Assembly (NCBI RefSeq): GCF_025151045.1
Contig: NZ_CP102285.1
Location: 496,001-560,000 of the forward strand
Length of the DNA: 64,000 bases
Direction: 5' to 3'
DNA from: Parabacteroides johnsonii DSM 18315
Lineage (GTDB): Bacteria > Bacteroidota > Bacteroidia > Bacteroidales > Tannerellaceae
A program made the position numbers and the translations under genes. Below the pieces are notes generated by a model. That model searched no databases and was not told the origin of the DNA. It saw only the letters and a list, made by a program, of their open reading frames with translations. Of the stretch, positions 1 to 8,627 are shown piece after piece (the stretch's first letter is position 1; every line of letters starts with the position of its first letter).

Positions 1-1
1 T

Positions 2-196
2 CGTGGTTCCGGCTCTTATCGTGCGGCTGCCAACGGTGATCCTTCGTCACTCGAATCTTTCCAGGCTCCGCAGATGTCCCTTTTCAAAGGACAACTGACA
101 GCAGTCGTACAGACAGAAGAAACACCGGGTGTCATTGTCTTCGAAGCTTCTGCTCCGGGTGTGAAAAGTGCAAAAATAGAACTGATCAGCGAATAA
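2..196 (+). CDS. C-terminal end of a secreted glycoside hydrolase, probably GH2 beta-galactosidase (partial)
   Basis: The window opens inside this gene; 64 residues up to the TAA are visible. The start, RGSGSYRAAANGDPSSLESF, followed by QAPQMSLFKGQLTAVVQ, resembles the C-terminal immunoglobulin-like module of GH2 beta-galactosidases, where a phrase like NGDPTSLE(S/P)F introduces the final beta-sandwich. No catalytic part is present, so the enzyme class rests on this motif alone. A strong stem-loop follows 31 bp after the stop. Confidence 0.55.
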   Translation, partial: RGSGSYRAAANGDPSSLESFQAPQMSLFKGQLTAVVQTEETPGVIVFEASAPGVKSAKIELISE

Positions 197-227
197 GTCG
201 AATTTCGTGATTGTCCCGATAAAAACG

Positions 228-290
228 GATAGGCATCGGATTGGAAGCGGATAGGCATCCGTTATGAATCCGATGCCTATCTGTTTTTTA
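228..290. terminator. Bidirectional terminator with a duplicated left arm
   Basis: A perfect 15-bp stem pairs 228-242 with 267-281, followed by TGTTTTTT on the plus strand; on the minus strand the stem is followed by CCGTTTTTAT. It separates two convergent genes. The left-arm core CGGATAGGCATC also occurs a second time at 248-259, so a shorter alternative hairpin (249-259 with 272-281) can form with the same right arm. Confidence 0.8.
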
Positions 291-1136
291 TTTGTTGGTG
301 ACGATATTCCCAAATACATCGAACTCGATTGTTACAACCTGCCCGTTGTGTATGACATTGAATTTGTGGAATGCGCCGTTGGCATCGGTAAACATATAGA
401 TAGATTCCACTGGGTCACTTCCGTATTCGGAGGTCTTGAATGCGTCCATGATAACTGTCGGGACTTCCTGTTCCGAAACTTTCCAGGCCGTACTTTTCCA
501 GGTATATATCTGGGTCAGTTCGACAATCTTTAAAGTCTTCCCGTCAAGGATTGCCAATTGTACACCGAAAGTCGTGTTTTCTATATCCAGTAACTCTGCT
601 CCCTGGAAGGTCAGTTCCATTAGGTCGGCCACTTTTTCGGGGACGGTGATCGGTTGGTCGACATCGTCTTTAGCATTATCGACCGCTTTGATCAGATCGC
701 CGTATAAGGTGTAATACAGGTCAGTCTCCTGTTCCGCCTTTTCTATTTCCACCTTATATACGGTTCCCATTCCAGCTCTGCCGATGGTATCGGCTTCCTC
801 CATCTTCCAATCGGCATATTTGCCTTGTTTGATATCGGTCGAGATAGCTGTAGGCAACTGGCTAAGCGGCAGATCCGTCTTAATCATGGCCCATACTCCG
901 AGATGGTTGAACCAGGCGGTGTTGTCGAGAGAGTTGTTTTCAAAGTCAATTACATAATAATCGTCATTGACTGTCCATTCTGTGTCGCGGGCATCCGGAT
1001 ATTTGGCCTTGAAAGCGTCCAGGATAGTTTTAGGAGGTTCAATACCGCCCGGTACGTTTTCGTCGTCTTTGCTACAGCCGGCAAAGAGTAGGGCGAAACT
1101 CGCGAAGATCGTAAAGACTGAAATTTTAGCGTTCAT
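288..1136 (-). CDS. PepSY-like (DUF2874) periplasmic/outer-membrane lipoprotein
   Basis: 282 residues beginning with a lipoprotein signal peptide (ASFALLFAGC; predicted lipidated Cys about residue 21). The mature part shows repeated PepSY-like (DUF2874) units: each has an ILDAFKAKYPDA / VIMDAFKTSEYGS type helix followed by a W/Y-rich beta-meander. Members are abundant Bacteroidota envelope proteins of unknown substrate, distantly related in fold to beta-lactamase inhibitor proteins. It is divergent from the sigma54-driven efflux operon and shares its upstream region, including operator 1, so co-regulation is possible but not shown. Confidence 0.75.
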   Translation of the reverse strand: MNAKISVFTIFASFALLFAGCSKDDENVPGGIEPPKTILDAFKAKYPDARDTEWTVNDDYYVIDFENNSLDNTAWFNHLGVWAMIKTDLPLSQLPTAISTDIKQGKYADWKMEEADTIGRAGMGTVYKVEIEKAEQETDLYYTLYGDLIKAVDNAKDDVDQPITVPEKVADLMELTFQGAELLDIENTTFGVQLAILDGKTLKIVELTQIYTWKSTAWKVSEQEVPTVIMDAFKTSEYGSDPVESIYMFTDANGAFHKFNVIHNGQVVTIEFDVFGNIVTNK

Positions 1137-1198
1137 AATTTATCGTTTTAATTTGTTACGAATAAACAACAGCAGGGATGGAAAAGTTTTCTCAAAAC

Positions 1199-1223
1199 CG
1201 AACACACTGTCCGATATTGAACA
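1199..1223 (+). promoter_or_regulatory. Upstream activator site 1 of the sigma54 efflux regulon
   Basis: Three half-sites: CGAACA (1199-1204), 3 bp, TGTCCG (1208-1213), 4 bp, TGAACA (1218-1223). The last two form the dyad TGTYCR-N4-YGRACA; the 16-bp dyad is the exact reverse complement of the one at 7741-7756. It lies exactly 45 bp upstream of the GG of the sigma54 promoter. Likely bound by the NtrC-type regulator encoded at 11589-12962 (inference). Confidence 0.75.
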
Positions 1224-1268
1224 CTTATTTTGAAAGATAACTTCATGTAATCAATGATTTATGTTTTT

Positions 1269-1282
1269 GGCATGAAGTTTGC
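1269..1282 (+). promoter_or_regulatory. Sigma54 (-24/-12) promoter of the efflux operon
   Basis: TTGGCATGAAGTTTGCC at 1267-1283 has the invariant GG (1269-1270), 10 bp, GC (1281-1282) of RpoN promoters and matches the TGGCAY-N5-TTGC consensus. It lies 59 bp before the chosen start of the membrane-fusion gene, which rules out translation starts upstream of about 1295. Confidence 0.85.
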
Positions 1283-1341
1283 CTTGTGAAAGCCGTCAAG
1301 GTGGAAATGCTGGAAAAAGAAGAATTAAAATAATAGTAAAT

Positions 1342-2589
1342 ATGGACAGAGAGATTTCAAAAGAAGTACAGAGAAAAGAGCAGCGCAAACAGTTGATCAA
1401 GATAGGGGTGGTTGCCGGTGGTCTTATCGTCCTGATCGTAGTGGTGATCTCCATGCTTCAGACCAGTCTGAAACGGAAAGACCTCAACATTTCGACGGTC
1501 GACAGGGGAGTGATCGAAGTTTCGGTCAGTGCATCCGGCAAAGTGATCCCCGCATTTGAGGAGATTATCAACTCACCGATCAACTCCCGTATCGTGGAGG
1601 TATATAAGCGGGGCGGGGATTCAGTCGATATCGGTACGCCTATTCTGAAATTAGATTTGCAGAGCGCCGAGACGGAATATAACAAGCAGTTGGACGAAGA
1701 ACAGATGAAGAGCTTGCAACTGGAACAGCAACGTGTGACGAACCACAACAAACTTTCGGAGATGGAAATGAACCTGAAAGTCTCCCGTATGGAACTGGAT
1801 CGCAAAGCTGTCGAACTCCGTAACGAACGCTATTTAGACAGCCTGGGAGCCGGTACAACCGATAAAGTCCGCCAGGTGGAACTTGATTATAATGTGAGTG
1901 TCCTCAAACTGAAGGAAGATGAGCAAAAATATAAGAACGAACAAGCCTTGGCTGAAGCGGACCTGAAGGTAAAAAAGCTGGAACTGAATATCTTCCGCAA
2001 AAGCCTTGCCGAGACCCGGCGCACGTTGGAAGATGCTCAGATCCGTTCACCTCGCAGAGCGATCCTGACCTATGTGAATAACGAGATCGGCTCGCAGATA
2101 GGCCAGGGGGCTAAGGTGGCAATCGTTTCCGACTTGTCTCATTTCAAGATCGAAGGCGAGATCGCTGACACCTATGGCGACCGTATTGCCGCAGGCAGTA
2201 AGGCTGTTATTAAGATCGGCAGTGAGAAACTGGACGGAACGGTCAGTGATGTTACTCCTTTATCAAAGAACGGCGTGATCTCTTTCACTGTCCAATTGGA
2301 GGAAGACAATCATAAACGTCTCCGTTCCGGTTTGAAGACCGATATCTATGTGATGAATGCCGTGAAGGATGATGTGCTTCGCATTGCCAACTCCTCTTAT
2401 TATGTAGGAAAAGGAGAATACGAACTCTTTGTCGTAAACGGAGACCAGTTGTTGAAACGCAAAGTACAGTTGGGAGACAGTAATTTCGAATATGTAGAAG
2501 TGGTTAGTGGCCTGCAGGAAGGTGATCAGGTCGTTGTCTCGGACATGAACGCTTATAAGGACAAGAACAAATTGAAAATAGAGGACTGA
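1342..2589 (+). CDS. Periplasmic membrane-fusion protein of ABC efflux system (HlyD/MacA family)
   Basis: 415 residues. A short N-terminal cytoplasmic stretch, one membrane anchor (about residues 20-38, VVAGGLIVLIVVVISML), a split lipoyl/barrel-sandwich domain (INSPINSRIVEVYKRGGDSV and RSPRRAILTYV), a long charged coiled-coil hairpin about residues 110-230 that would reach a TolC channel, then beta-barrel and membrane-proximal domains. The open frame extends upstream to 1279, but that would overlap the -12 promoter element, so ATG 1342 is chosen. It is first in an operon with four permeases and should bridge them to the TolC-like protein at 10050. Confidence 0.88.
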   Translation: MDREISKEVQRKEQRKQLIKIGVVAGGLIVLIVVVISMLQTSLKRKDLNISTVDRGVIEVSVSASGKVIPAFEEIINSPINSRIVEVYKRGGDSVDIGTPILKLDLQSAETEYNKQLDEEQMKSLQLEQQRVTNHNKLSEMEMNLKVSRMELDRKAVELRNERYLDSLGAGTTDKVRQVELDYNVSVLKLKEDEQKYKNEQALAEADLKVKKLELNIFRKSLAETRRTLEDAQIRSPRRAILTYVNNEIGSQIGQGAKVAIVSDLSHFKIEGEIADTYGDRIAAGSKAVIKIGSEKLDGTVSDVTPLSKNGVISFTVQLEEDNHKRLRSGLKTDIYVMNAVKDDVLRIANSSYYVGKGEYELFVVNGDQLLKRKVQLGDSNFEYVEVVSGLQEGDQVVVSDMNAYKDKNKLKIED

Positions 2590-2607
2590 TCAAAAATAAT
2601 TGGCTTT

Positions 2608-3879
2608 ATGGTAAAACAATATTTGAAGCAAGCGTTATACATGCTGAAAGAGAACCGGTTCGTCAGCGTGATTTCCATAGCGGGTACAGCCATTTCCATC
2701 GCTATGATCATGGTAGTGGTCCTGGTGTTCCAGGTACAGTTTGCCAGCTTTTATCCGGAGAACAATCGTGACCGGATGATGTATGTGGACGGTGGGACGG
2801 AAGTCCGGTCCGACAATGGTTGGAACCGGGGGAATATGTCGGCCGAGGCGGTGAAGGAATGTTTCTATACGTTGCAGATACCGGAAGCCGTCTCTGGTTA
2901 TGCGTTGCAGTTGAAGCCGTTGTCCATTCCGGGCAAGCGGATGTACAAGGGGTATGAGATCAAATATACCGATCCTGGCTTCTGGCAGGTCTTCTCTTTC
3001 CGCTTCGTGTCGGGGAAACCGTTCACGCAGGCGGACTTCGATTCGGCCATTCCTGTCGCGGTCGTCTCGGAAAGCGTGGCACGCAAGCTCTATGGCTCGA
3101 CGGAGGTGGTAGGGAAGAGCGTAATCATCGACATGGCTGCCTATACGATTTGCGGGGTGGTGGAAGATGCCAGCCGGGCTGCTGATACGGCTTTCGCGTC
3201 TGTTTGGGTGCCTTATACGACCGATCGGGTTCTTTTGGCCAATACGATAAAAGAGAATATGGCTGGTTCTTTCTCGGTTTGCCTCTTGGCAAGGAAGAAG
3301 GGAGACTTTAGGGCCATCCGGCAGGAGTTGGACCGGCAGGTTGAACGTTATAACGGGATGAAGCAGGATAACAAGATCAACTTCATGGGGAATCCCATCT
3401 CCCGGTTGGATGTGGCGATCGGTTCCCAGGGACAAGCGCATGTGGCGTTGAAGGATTACTTGTTGGAGACCGGGGCGTTGTTGCTCTTCCTGTTGTTTGT
3501 CCCAGCTCTTAATCTTTTGGGCGTGACGCAGTCTGCCGTACAGAAACGGCGGGCAGAGATGGGGGTGCGCAAGGCGTTCGGGGCGACGACCGGAACCCTG
3601 TTGTGCCAGGTGTTGTATGAAAACGGCCTGACGACGTTGATCGGTGGAGTCGTTGGATGCGGGCTATCCCTGTTGTTCTTCTCGTTAGGCAAGGATTTCT
3701 TGCTGGAGAGCACGAACACGGCTTTGAGTGGAGAGATGTTGTTCCAGCCGATGGCATTCGGAGCGGCTTTGCTGTTTTGCTTGTTGCTGAACTTGTTGTC
3801 TGCCGGTATTCCGGCTTTGCGGATTGCCCGGCAGAAGATCGTGGTTGCATTGAAAGATGGGGAAGAGTTTACTAAATAA
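2608..3879 (+). CDS. ABC transporter permease A1 (MacB/FtsX family)
   Basis: 423 residues with MacB layout: an N-terminal transmembrane helix (SVISIAGTAISIAMIMVVVLVF), a large periplasmic domain including a VSESVARKLYGS segment typical of the MacB periplasmic core, and three C-terminal helices with the FtsX signature KRRAEMGVRKAFGAT. No ATPase domain is fused; the ATPase is probably the one at 7890. It starts 18 bp after the fusion-protein gene. Its closest relative in the window is permease A2 (5179-6441), but its codons are visibly richer in G and C at third positions. Confidence 0.88.
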   Translation: MVKQYLKQALYMLKENRFVSVISIAGTAISIAMIMVVVLVFQVQFASFYPENNRDRMMYVDGGTEVRSDNGWNRGNMSAEAVKECFYTLQIPEAVSGYALQLKPLSIPGKRMYKGYEIKYTDPGFWQVFSFRFVSGKPFTQADFDSAIPVAVVSESVARKLYGSTEVVGKSVIIDMAAYTICGVVEDASRAADTAFASVWVPYTTDRVLLANTIKENMAGSFSVCLLARKKGDFRAIRQELDRQVERYNGMKQDNKINFMGNPISRLDVAIGSQGQAHVALKDYLLETGALLLFLLFVPALNLLGVTQSAVQKRRAEMGVRKAFGATTGTLLCQVLYENGLTTLIGGVVGCGLSLLFFSLGKDFLLESTNTALSGEMLFQPMAFGAALLFCLLLNLLSAGIPALRIARQKIVVALKDGEEFTK

Positions 3880-3894
3880 AGGAGGAAAAGAGAT

Positions 3895-5163
3895 ATGGTC
3901 AAGCATATATGGAAAATGATTTGGAACCAGCGGGGCAGCAATGGCTGGATATTCCTGGAACTGCTGCTGGTGTTCGGGGGGCTTTGGGCGATGATGGACT
4001 CGATGTTGGTTAGTTGGTATATCTATCGGCAACCGTTGGGCTTCGATATCACGAATGTGTATAAGATAAACATAGGAAAGAAATCGGCCGGCATACCGGG
4101 TTACCAACCGGATTCGCTGCTGGCGACATCGGAAGGGGAAGACTTGATCCGTTTGGTGGAGAACATCCGCCGGGCGGAGGAGGTGGACGAGATTTGCGTG
4201 GCGAGTACTTCTTGCCCTTACACCTGGAGCAACATGTGGTCGCAACGGGTGCGGGCGGATGCCGATACGAGCGTGAAAGCCAACTATTACCAATGCTTCG
4301 AGGTGACACTTCCCTATTTCGATGTGTTGCGGATCAAAGACCGGGAAGGGCATCAGTTGCGCCCGGTGGTGGAGAAGAACGTGGGCACTCTGGCTGTTTC
4401 TTCTGATTTTGAAAAGGAGTTGTTTGAAGGGGAATCTTGTGTCGGTAAGCAGCTCAAATGGTTTGCCAAAAGCACGGAGACGGAAACGATTGCCGCAGTT
4501 ACTTCCCCTATCCGCCAGAACGAGTTCAAGGTGAGTACCCCTTGCTTTTACCAGTTGATGCGCACGGATGAAGAGGTGGCCGAGTGGGTCTCTCGGAGGA
4601 AAGCAGAAAACATGGATTGCCTCGTCCGCATGAAGAATGGTTTCAAGGCGGATGAGATGGATGCCTTCTTAGGCAAGATGGGCGAGCGACTGGAAGTGAA
4701 CAACCTGTATGTCTCTTGCGTGATCCCGTTGGAAGAGCAGCGTCCTGTGATCCTGAAAGGGCGGTTGGACAATTTGAAGAAGAAAACGGCTTTGGTCGGC
4801 TTCATGCTGGTGAACGTCTTCTTTGGCATCGTCGGCACCTTCTGGCTGCGGACGCAATACCGCCGGGGCGAACTAGGGTTACGGTCGGCATTGGGGGCTT
4901 CGCAGGGTATCTTAAAGCGCTATCTTGATGTGGAGGGGCTTTCGCTGTTGGCCTTTACGGTACCGTTGGTGCTGGTCTTCATTGTCAATATACTCTATTT
5001 CGATTTGCCCGATACGGGACGGATGGCCTATTCGGGGTGGCGCTTCCTTGTCACCTTCGGTGGTGCGTTCCTGTTGCTGGCCGGTATGATCTGGGTCGGT
5101 ATCTGGTTCCCGGCACGCAGGATTGCGAAGATGAATCCGGCAGAGGCTTTACATTATGAATAA
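3895..5163 (+). CDS. ABC transporter permease B1 (FtsX-like)
   Basis: 422 residues. It shares with B2 (6452-7723) the N-terminal pattern NQRxSNGWIFxELL, a periplasmic domain of about 250 residues, and a C-terminal bundle containing NVFFGIVGTFWLRTQYRRGELGLR-type sequence, the FtsX coupling motif. It ends in MNPAEALHYE, a common MacB-permease C-terminus. It lies 15 bp after A1, so A1 and B1 may form a heterodimeric permease. Like A1, it uses more GC-rich third positions than A2/B2. Confidence 0.87.
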   Translation: MVKHIWKMIWNQRGSNGWIFLELLLVFGGLWAMMDSMLVSWYIYRQPLGFDITNVYKINIGKKSAGIPGYQPDSLLATSEGEDLIRLVENIRRAEEVDEICVASTSCPYTWSNMWSQRVRADADTSVKANYYQCFEVTLPYFDVLRIKDREGHQLRPVVEKNVGTLAVSSDFEKELFEGESCVGKQLKWFAKSTETETIAAVTSPIRQNEFKVSTPCFYQLMRTDEEVAEWVSRRKAENMDCLVRMKNGFKADEMDAFLGKMGERLEVNNLYVSCVIPLEEQRPVILKGRLDNLKKKTALVGFMLVNVFFGIVGTFWLRTQYRRGELGLRSALGASQGILKRYLDVEGLSLLAFTVPLVLVFIVNILYFDLPDTGRMAYSGWRFLVTFGGAFLLLAGMIWVGIWFPARRIAKMNPAEALHYE

Positions 5164-5178
5164 TAAATAACGAGGAAT

Positions 5179-6441
5179 ATGTTCAAACAGTATTTTAAAC
5201 AAGCCATCCAGATGTTGAAGGAGAATCGCCTCACCAGTGTGATCTCGATCCTTGGAACGGCGCTTTCAATCGCGATGATATTGGTGGTGATCCTCCAGTT
5301 CCAAATCAAGCTGGTCGGTTTTCGTCCGGAGTCGAACCGTGGTAGAATGCTTTATATCATGGGAATACGAGCGGATTCACGGAATAGTGGAGACCGGAAT
5401 TCGACCGCTATGTCCGATGGTGTCGTGAAGGAATGTCTTTATCCGCTTCAAACACCCGAAGCGGTGACGGCGATAGCGAGCAACAGAGCGATTGTCTCGT
5501 TGCCGAACCGTCAGTTGTTTGAGGAATATGTGATAAAGTATACCGATCCCGGTTTCTGGAAGGTCTTTGATTTTCGCTTCATTTCCGGCAAACCGTTTAC
5601 GGAGGCGGATTTCAGTTCAGGCCTGCCTTGTGCGGTCATTACAAATACGTTGGCTCGTAAGCTTTTCGGATCGGAAGACCCGATCGGGAAAGAGGTGTTG
5701 ATGGGATATGTGCCGTATACCATAACGGGAGTGGTGGAAGCTCCGACGCGAGCAGCTAATAGTGCTTACGCAGATGTTTGGGCTCCTTATACCAGCAATA
5801 CGAATTATGTGAACAGTATGTCGTGCGGAGGTGTCTGCGGTAGTTTCCAAGGGGTTATCCTGGCTCGTTCGGCGAGCGATTTTGATGCGATCCGTACGGA
5901 AATCAAGCAAGCGGTCAGCCGTTATAATGCTACCGGTCGTGAGTTTGTCTTAGGGATGAACTTCGTGTTCTCTCGATTGGACGTGGCATTGGGATCGAAC
6001 GATGTGAACGGAGGTATATTGAAGGGATGGAAAGAATATTTGACGCAAACGGCTCCTTTGTTGTTGTTCCTGCTGTTGGTACCAACCTTGAATCTGACAG
6101 GTGTCGTCCAGTCATCCGTCCAGAAACGCCGTTCCGAGATGGGGCTTCGTAAAGCGTTTGGAGCGACGAAAGGACGTCTGCTGACACAGGTCTTATGCGA
6201 GAATCTGATCATCACCTTGATCGGGGGCTTGATCGGGATCGTCCTGTCTGTAATTTTGCTTCAACTTTGCAAGTCGTTTCTTTTGACAAAGGAAACGGCG
6301 GTTACCTTCGAGATGCTTTTCAAGCCTATCCTGTTCGTTGCTGCCCTCTTTTTCACCCTGCTGTTGAACTTGCTGAGTGCCGGCCTTCCGGCAATCCGGA
6401 TCTCCCGTGAACAGATTGTGGATGCGTTAAACAATAAATAA
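5179..6441 (+). CDS. ABC transporter permease A2 (MacB/FtsX family)
   Basis: 420 residues, clearly a paralogue of A1: same N-terminus (FKQYFKQAIQMLKENRLTSV), same periplasmic signatures (IKYTDPGFWKVFDFRFISGK) and the same KRRSEMGLRKAFGAT coupling segment. Transmembrane helices lie near the N-terminus and in three C-terminal stretches. It starts 15 bp after B1. Divergence from A1 is substantial, so the duplication is old or one pair was acquired separately. Confidence 0.87.
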   Translation: MFKQYFKQAIQMLKENRLTSVISILGTALSIAMILVVILQFQIKLVGFRPESNRGRMLYIMGIRADSRNSGDRNSTAMSDGVVKECLYPLQTPEAVTAIASNRAIVSLPNRQLFEEYVIKYTDPGFWKVFDFRFISGKPFTEADFSSGLPCAVITNTLARKLFGSEDPIGKEVLMGYVPYTITGVVEAPTRAANSAYADVWAPYTSNTNYVNSMSCGGVCGSFQGVILARSASDFDAIRTEIKQAVSRYNATGREFVLGMNFVFSRLDVALGSNDVNGGILKGWKEYLTQTAPLLLFLLLVPTLNLTGVVQSSVQKRRSEMGLRKAFGATKGRLLTQVLCENLIITLIGGLIGIVLSVILLQLCKSFLLTKETAVTFEMLFKPILFVAALFFTLLLNLLSAGLPAIRISREQIVDALNNK

Positions 6442-6451
6442 ACCCAATATA

Positions 6452-7723
6452 ATGATCAAACATATTTTAAAGATAATGTGGAACCAGCGTCGTAGCAACG
6501 GCTGGATATTTGCGGAGTTGTTGGTAGTGGCAGCAGTGCTCTGGATGATGGTAGATACGTTCTGGGTGGATTACCGGACCTATCATGCTCCTTTAGGCTT
6601 CGATATCGGAAATGTATGGCGTTTTAAGTTAAGTAATTTGGATGTGAAGGCACCAGGTTACGTGCCCGATTCTCTTTACCATTCGTCCGACCCGGAAGAT
6701 CTGACGCAGTTGATGACTCAGATCCGTCAGAACCCGGAGGTGGAGGACGTTTGCGTCACTTTCTATTCCTGTCCCTATTCGAGTGGTAATTCATGGCGGG
6801 AAGTCAAGCCTGTGGATGGCGACACTATCTATGCGGCTCATATGGAGTCATTCCAGATGCGCAACGTCACACCGGAATATTTCCGTCTTTTCCGTATCCG
6901 GACAGTTGATGGGGAACCGGTGTATGATAAGGTCGTAGGGCGGCATAACGTGATTGTGATCACACCGGAAATGGCGGAAGGTTTCTATCATGGTGCTCCG
7001 GATATTGTCGGCCGTCGTGTGTATCATGGCGGTCATGATCTGTCGTCTGAGATCGCAGCGGTTTCCACTTCCATCCGAACGAATGAGTATGAGCGTTCCG
7101 AAGCCTCTTATTTCCAGTGTTTGGAAGGTGAAACTTACAATTCAACCATCAGCAGCTTCGGTGCCAGTAGTGCCGAGTTTTGTGTCCGGATGAAACGTTC
7201 TTATACGCAGAACGAGATGAACCTGTTCTTGGATGGAATGGGAGAGAGGTTGAGGGTCAACAATCTCTATGTCTACGGCATTACCCCGATCTCTTCTTTC
7301 CGTGAACAGCAACTGAGTTGGAAAGAACGGGAGGCGAATAACAAGATGTCCTTGATGGCCTTTATGCTGGTAAATGTCTTTTTTGGTATCATCGGCACTT
7401 TCTGGCTTCGTATGCAGAACCGAAAAGGCGAGATCGGTCTCCGGATGGCTTTGGGGGCTCACCGTATCACGCTGGAACGCTATATGTATACCGAGGGACT
7501 TTGTTTACTTGTCTTGACATTGCCCTTGCTAGTCATCTTCGCCTTTAATATGGCTTATATGGACCAGCTCGATTCTTACCGCCAACCACTTACATTTATG
7601 CGTTTCCTCATGACTTTCAGTTTCACCTATCTTCTGATGGGTGCCATGATCTGTATAGGTGTCTGGTTTCCGGTACGTAAGGCGATACGGTTGGCGCCGG
7701 CGGAGGCATTGCATTATGAATGA
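6452..7723 (+). CDS. ABC transporter permease B2 (FtsX-like)
   Basis: 423 residues, paralogue of B1: NQRRSNGWIFAELL near the N-terminus, the LGFDIGNVWRFKL segment, periplasmic domain, and the NVFFGIIGTFWLRMQNRKGE coupling region followed by helices and a terminal LAPAEALHYE. It is last gene of the first unit; operator 2 of the regulon begins 8 bp after its stop, so the downstream ATPase has its own sigma54 promoter as well as possible read-through. Confidence 0.87.
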   Translation: MIKHILKIMWNQRRSNGWIFAELLVVAAVLWMMVDTFWVDYRTYHAPLGFDIGNVWRFKLSNLDVKAPGYVPDSLYHSSDPEDLTQLMTQIRQNPEVEDVCVTFYSCPYSSGNSWREVKPVDGDTIYAAHMESFQMRNVTPEYFRLFRIRTVDGEPVYDKVVGRHNVIVITPEMAEGFYHGAPDIVGRRVYHGGHDLSSEIAAVSTSIRTNEYERSEASYFQCLEGETYNSTISSFGASSAEFCVRMKRSYTQNEMNLFLDGMGERLRVNNLYVYGITPISSFREQQLSWKEREANNKMSLMAFMLVNVFFGIIGTFWLRMQNRKGEIGLRMALGAHRITLERYMYTEGLCLLVLTLPLLVIFAFNMAYMDQLDSYRQPLTFMRFLMTFSFTYLLMGAMICIGVWFPVRKAIRLAPAEALHYE

Positions 7724-7731
7724 TGACAAAA

Positions 7732-7756
7732 CGGACAATGTGTTCAATATCGGACA
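7732..7756 (+). promoter_or_regulatory. Upstream activator site 2 of the sigma54 efflux regulon
   Basis: CGGACA (7732-7737), 3 bp, TGTTCA (7741-7746), 4 bp, CGGACA (7751-7756). Same tripartite layout as sites 1 and 3, again ending exactly 45 bp before the GG of a sigma54 promoter. It falls between the last permease stop and the ATPase gene. Confidence 0.75.
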
Positions 7757-7801
7757 TCTTTTGTTTTGTATAATAATTGATTAATAGCTATTTACTTCTT
7801 T

Positions 7802-7815
7802 GGTATGCAATTTGC
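7802..7815 (+). promoter_or_regulatory. Sigma54 (-24/-12) promoter of the ABC ATPase gene
   Basis: TTGGTATGCAATTTGCC at 7800-7816 carries GG (7802-7803), 10 bp, GC (7814-7815). It gives a leader of about 60 bases before ATG 7890. The frame of the ATPase is open back through this promoter, but translation from there would begin inside the promoter and is unlikely. Confidence 0.83.
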
Positions 7816-7889
7816 CAGTTGGAAGTATATACGAAGAATATAATAACAACGGGCAGCCTCAACCCTGTCCACAACAAACAATAACGATT

Positions 7890-8555
7890 ATGATAACACT
7901 TACAAATCTTGAGAAGATCTACCGGACGAAAGAAATTGAAACGGTAGCCCTGGAGAACGTGAACCTGACGGTCGATAGAGGAGAATTCCTGAGTATCATG
8001 GGGCCTTCCGGTTGCGGTAAATCTACACTGCTGAACATCATCGGGCTACTGGATGCCCCGACCTACGGTACAGTCGAGATTGCCGGAGTCAACACAATCA
8101 ATATGAACGACAAGCAACTAGCCGAGTTCCGTAACCAAAAGCTAGGCTTCGTTTTCCAGTCTTTCCACCTGATTAATTCGCTAAACGTGCTTGATAATGT
8201 CGAACTGCCCCTTCTCTACCGCAAGGTCAGTGCCAAGGAGCGCCGTGCCGCAGCTGAAGCCGTACTCGAAAAGGTCGGCCTTTCTCACCGTATGCGCCAC
8301 TTCCCGACGCAGCTCTCTGGCGGCCAGTGCCAGCGTGTCGCCATCGCACGTGCCATTGTCGGCAACCCTGACATCATCCTCGCCGATGAGCCGACCGGTA
8401 ACCTGGACTCCAAGATGGGAGCTGAAGTCATGGAATTACTCCACAAGCTGAACAAGGAAGACGGTCGTACCATTGTCATGGTTACCCACAACGAGGAGCA
8501 GGCAAAACAGACAAGTCGTACGGTACGTTTCTTCGATGGGCGGCAGGTAATGTAA
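7890..8555 (+). CDS. ABC transporter ATP-binding protein (MacB/LolD type)
   Basis: 221 residues, a complete single nucleotide-binding domain: Walker A GPSGCGKST, Q-loop FVFQSFHLI, signature LSGGQCQRVAIARA (canonical LSGGQ), Walker B IILADEPTGNLD and the H-loop MVTHNEE. This subfamily energises MacB, LolCDE and FtsX-type permeases by mechanotransmission. No other ATPase lies in the locus, so it probably serves both permease pairs. ATG 7890 is chosen because the upstream part of the open frame overlaps the sigma54 promoter. Confidence 0.93.
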   Translation: MITLTNLEKIYRTKEIETVALENVNLTVDRGEFLSIMGPSGCGKSTLLNIIGLLDAPTYGTVEIAGVNTINMNDKQLAEFRNQKLGFVFQSFHLINSLNVLDNVELPLLYRKVSAKERRAAAEAVLEKVGLSHRMRHFPTQLSGGQCQRVAIARAIVGNPDIILADEPTGNLDSKMGAEVMELLHKLNKEDGRTIVMVTHNEEQAKQTSRTVRFFDGRQVM

Positions 8556-8588
8556 AACGGAATAACACTATTTGTTTAACAAAGAAAG

Positions 8589-8621
8589 GCCCGATTTCGC
8601 AGGGATTGCGAGACCGGGCTT
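8589..8621. terminator. Stem-loop between convergent ATPase and PAP2 genes
   Basis: A 12-bp imperfect stem pairs 8589-8600 with 8608-8619 around a 7-base loop. On the minus strand it is followed by CTTTCTTTG, on the plus strand only by TTAAACTT, so it works best as terminator of the PAP2 gene but may serve both. Confidence 0.6.
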
Positions 8622-8627
8622 AAACTT

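Noticed and set aside
1279-1341. Earlier start for the membrane-fusion gene (21 extra codons)
   Set aside because: It would begin inside the -12 element of the sigma54 promoter; ATG 1342 gives a normal short cytoplasmic N-terminus.
2635-3441. 268-codon antisense open frame in permease A1
   Set aside because: It is antisense to a clear FtsX-type permease and composed of His/Arg/Asp-rich sequence typical of shadow frames in GC-rich codons.
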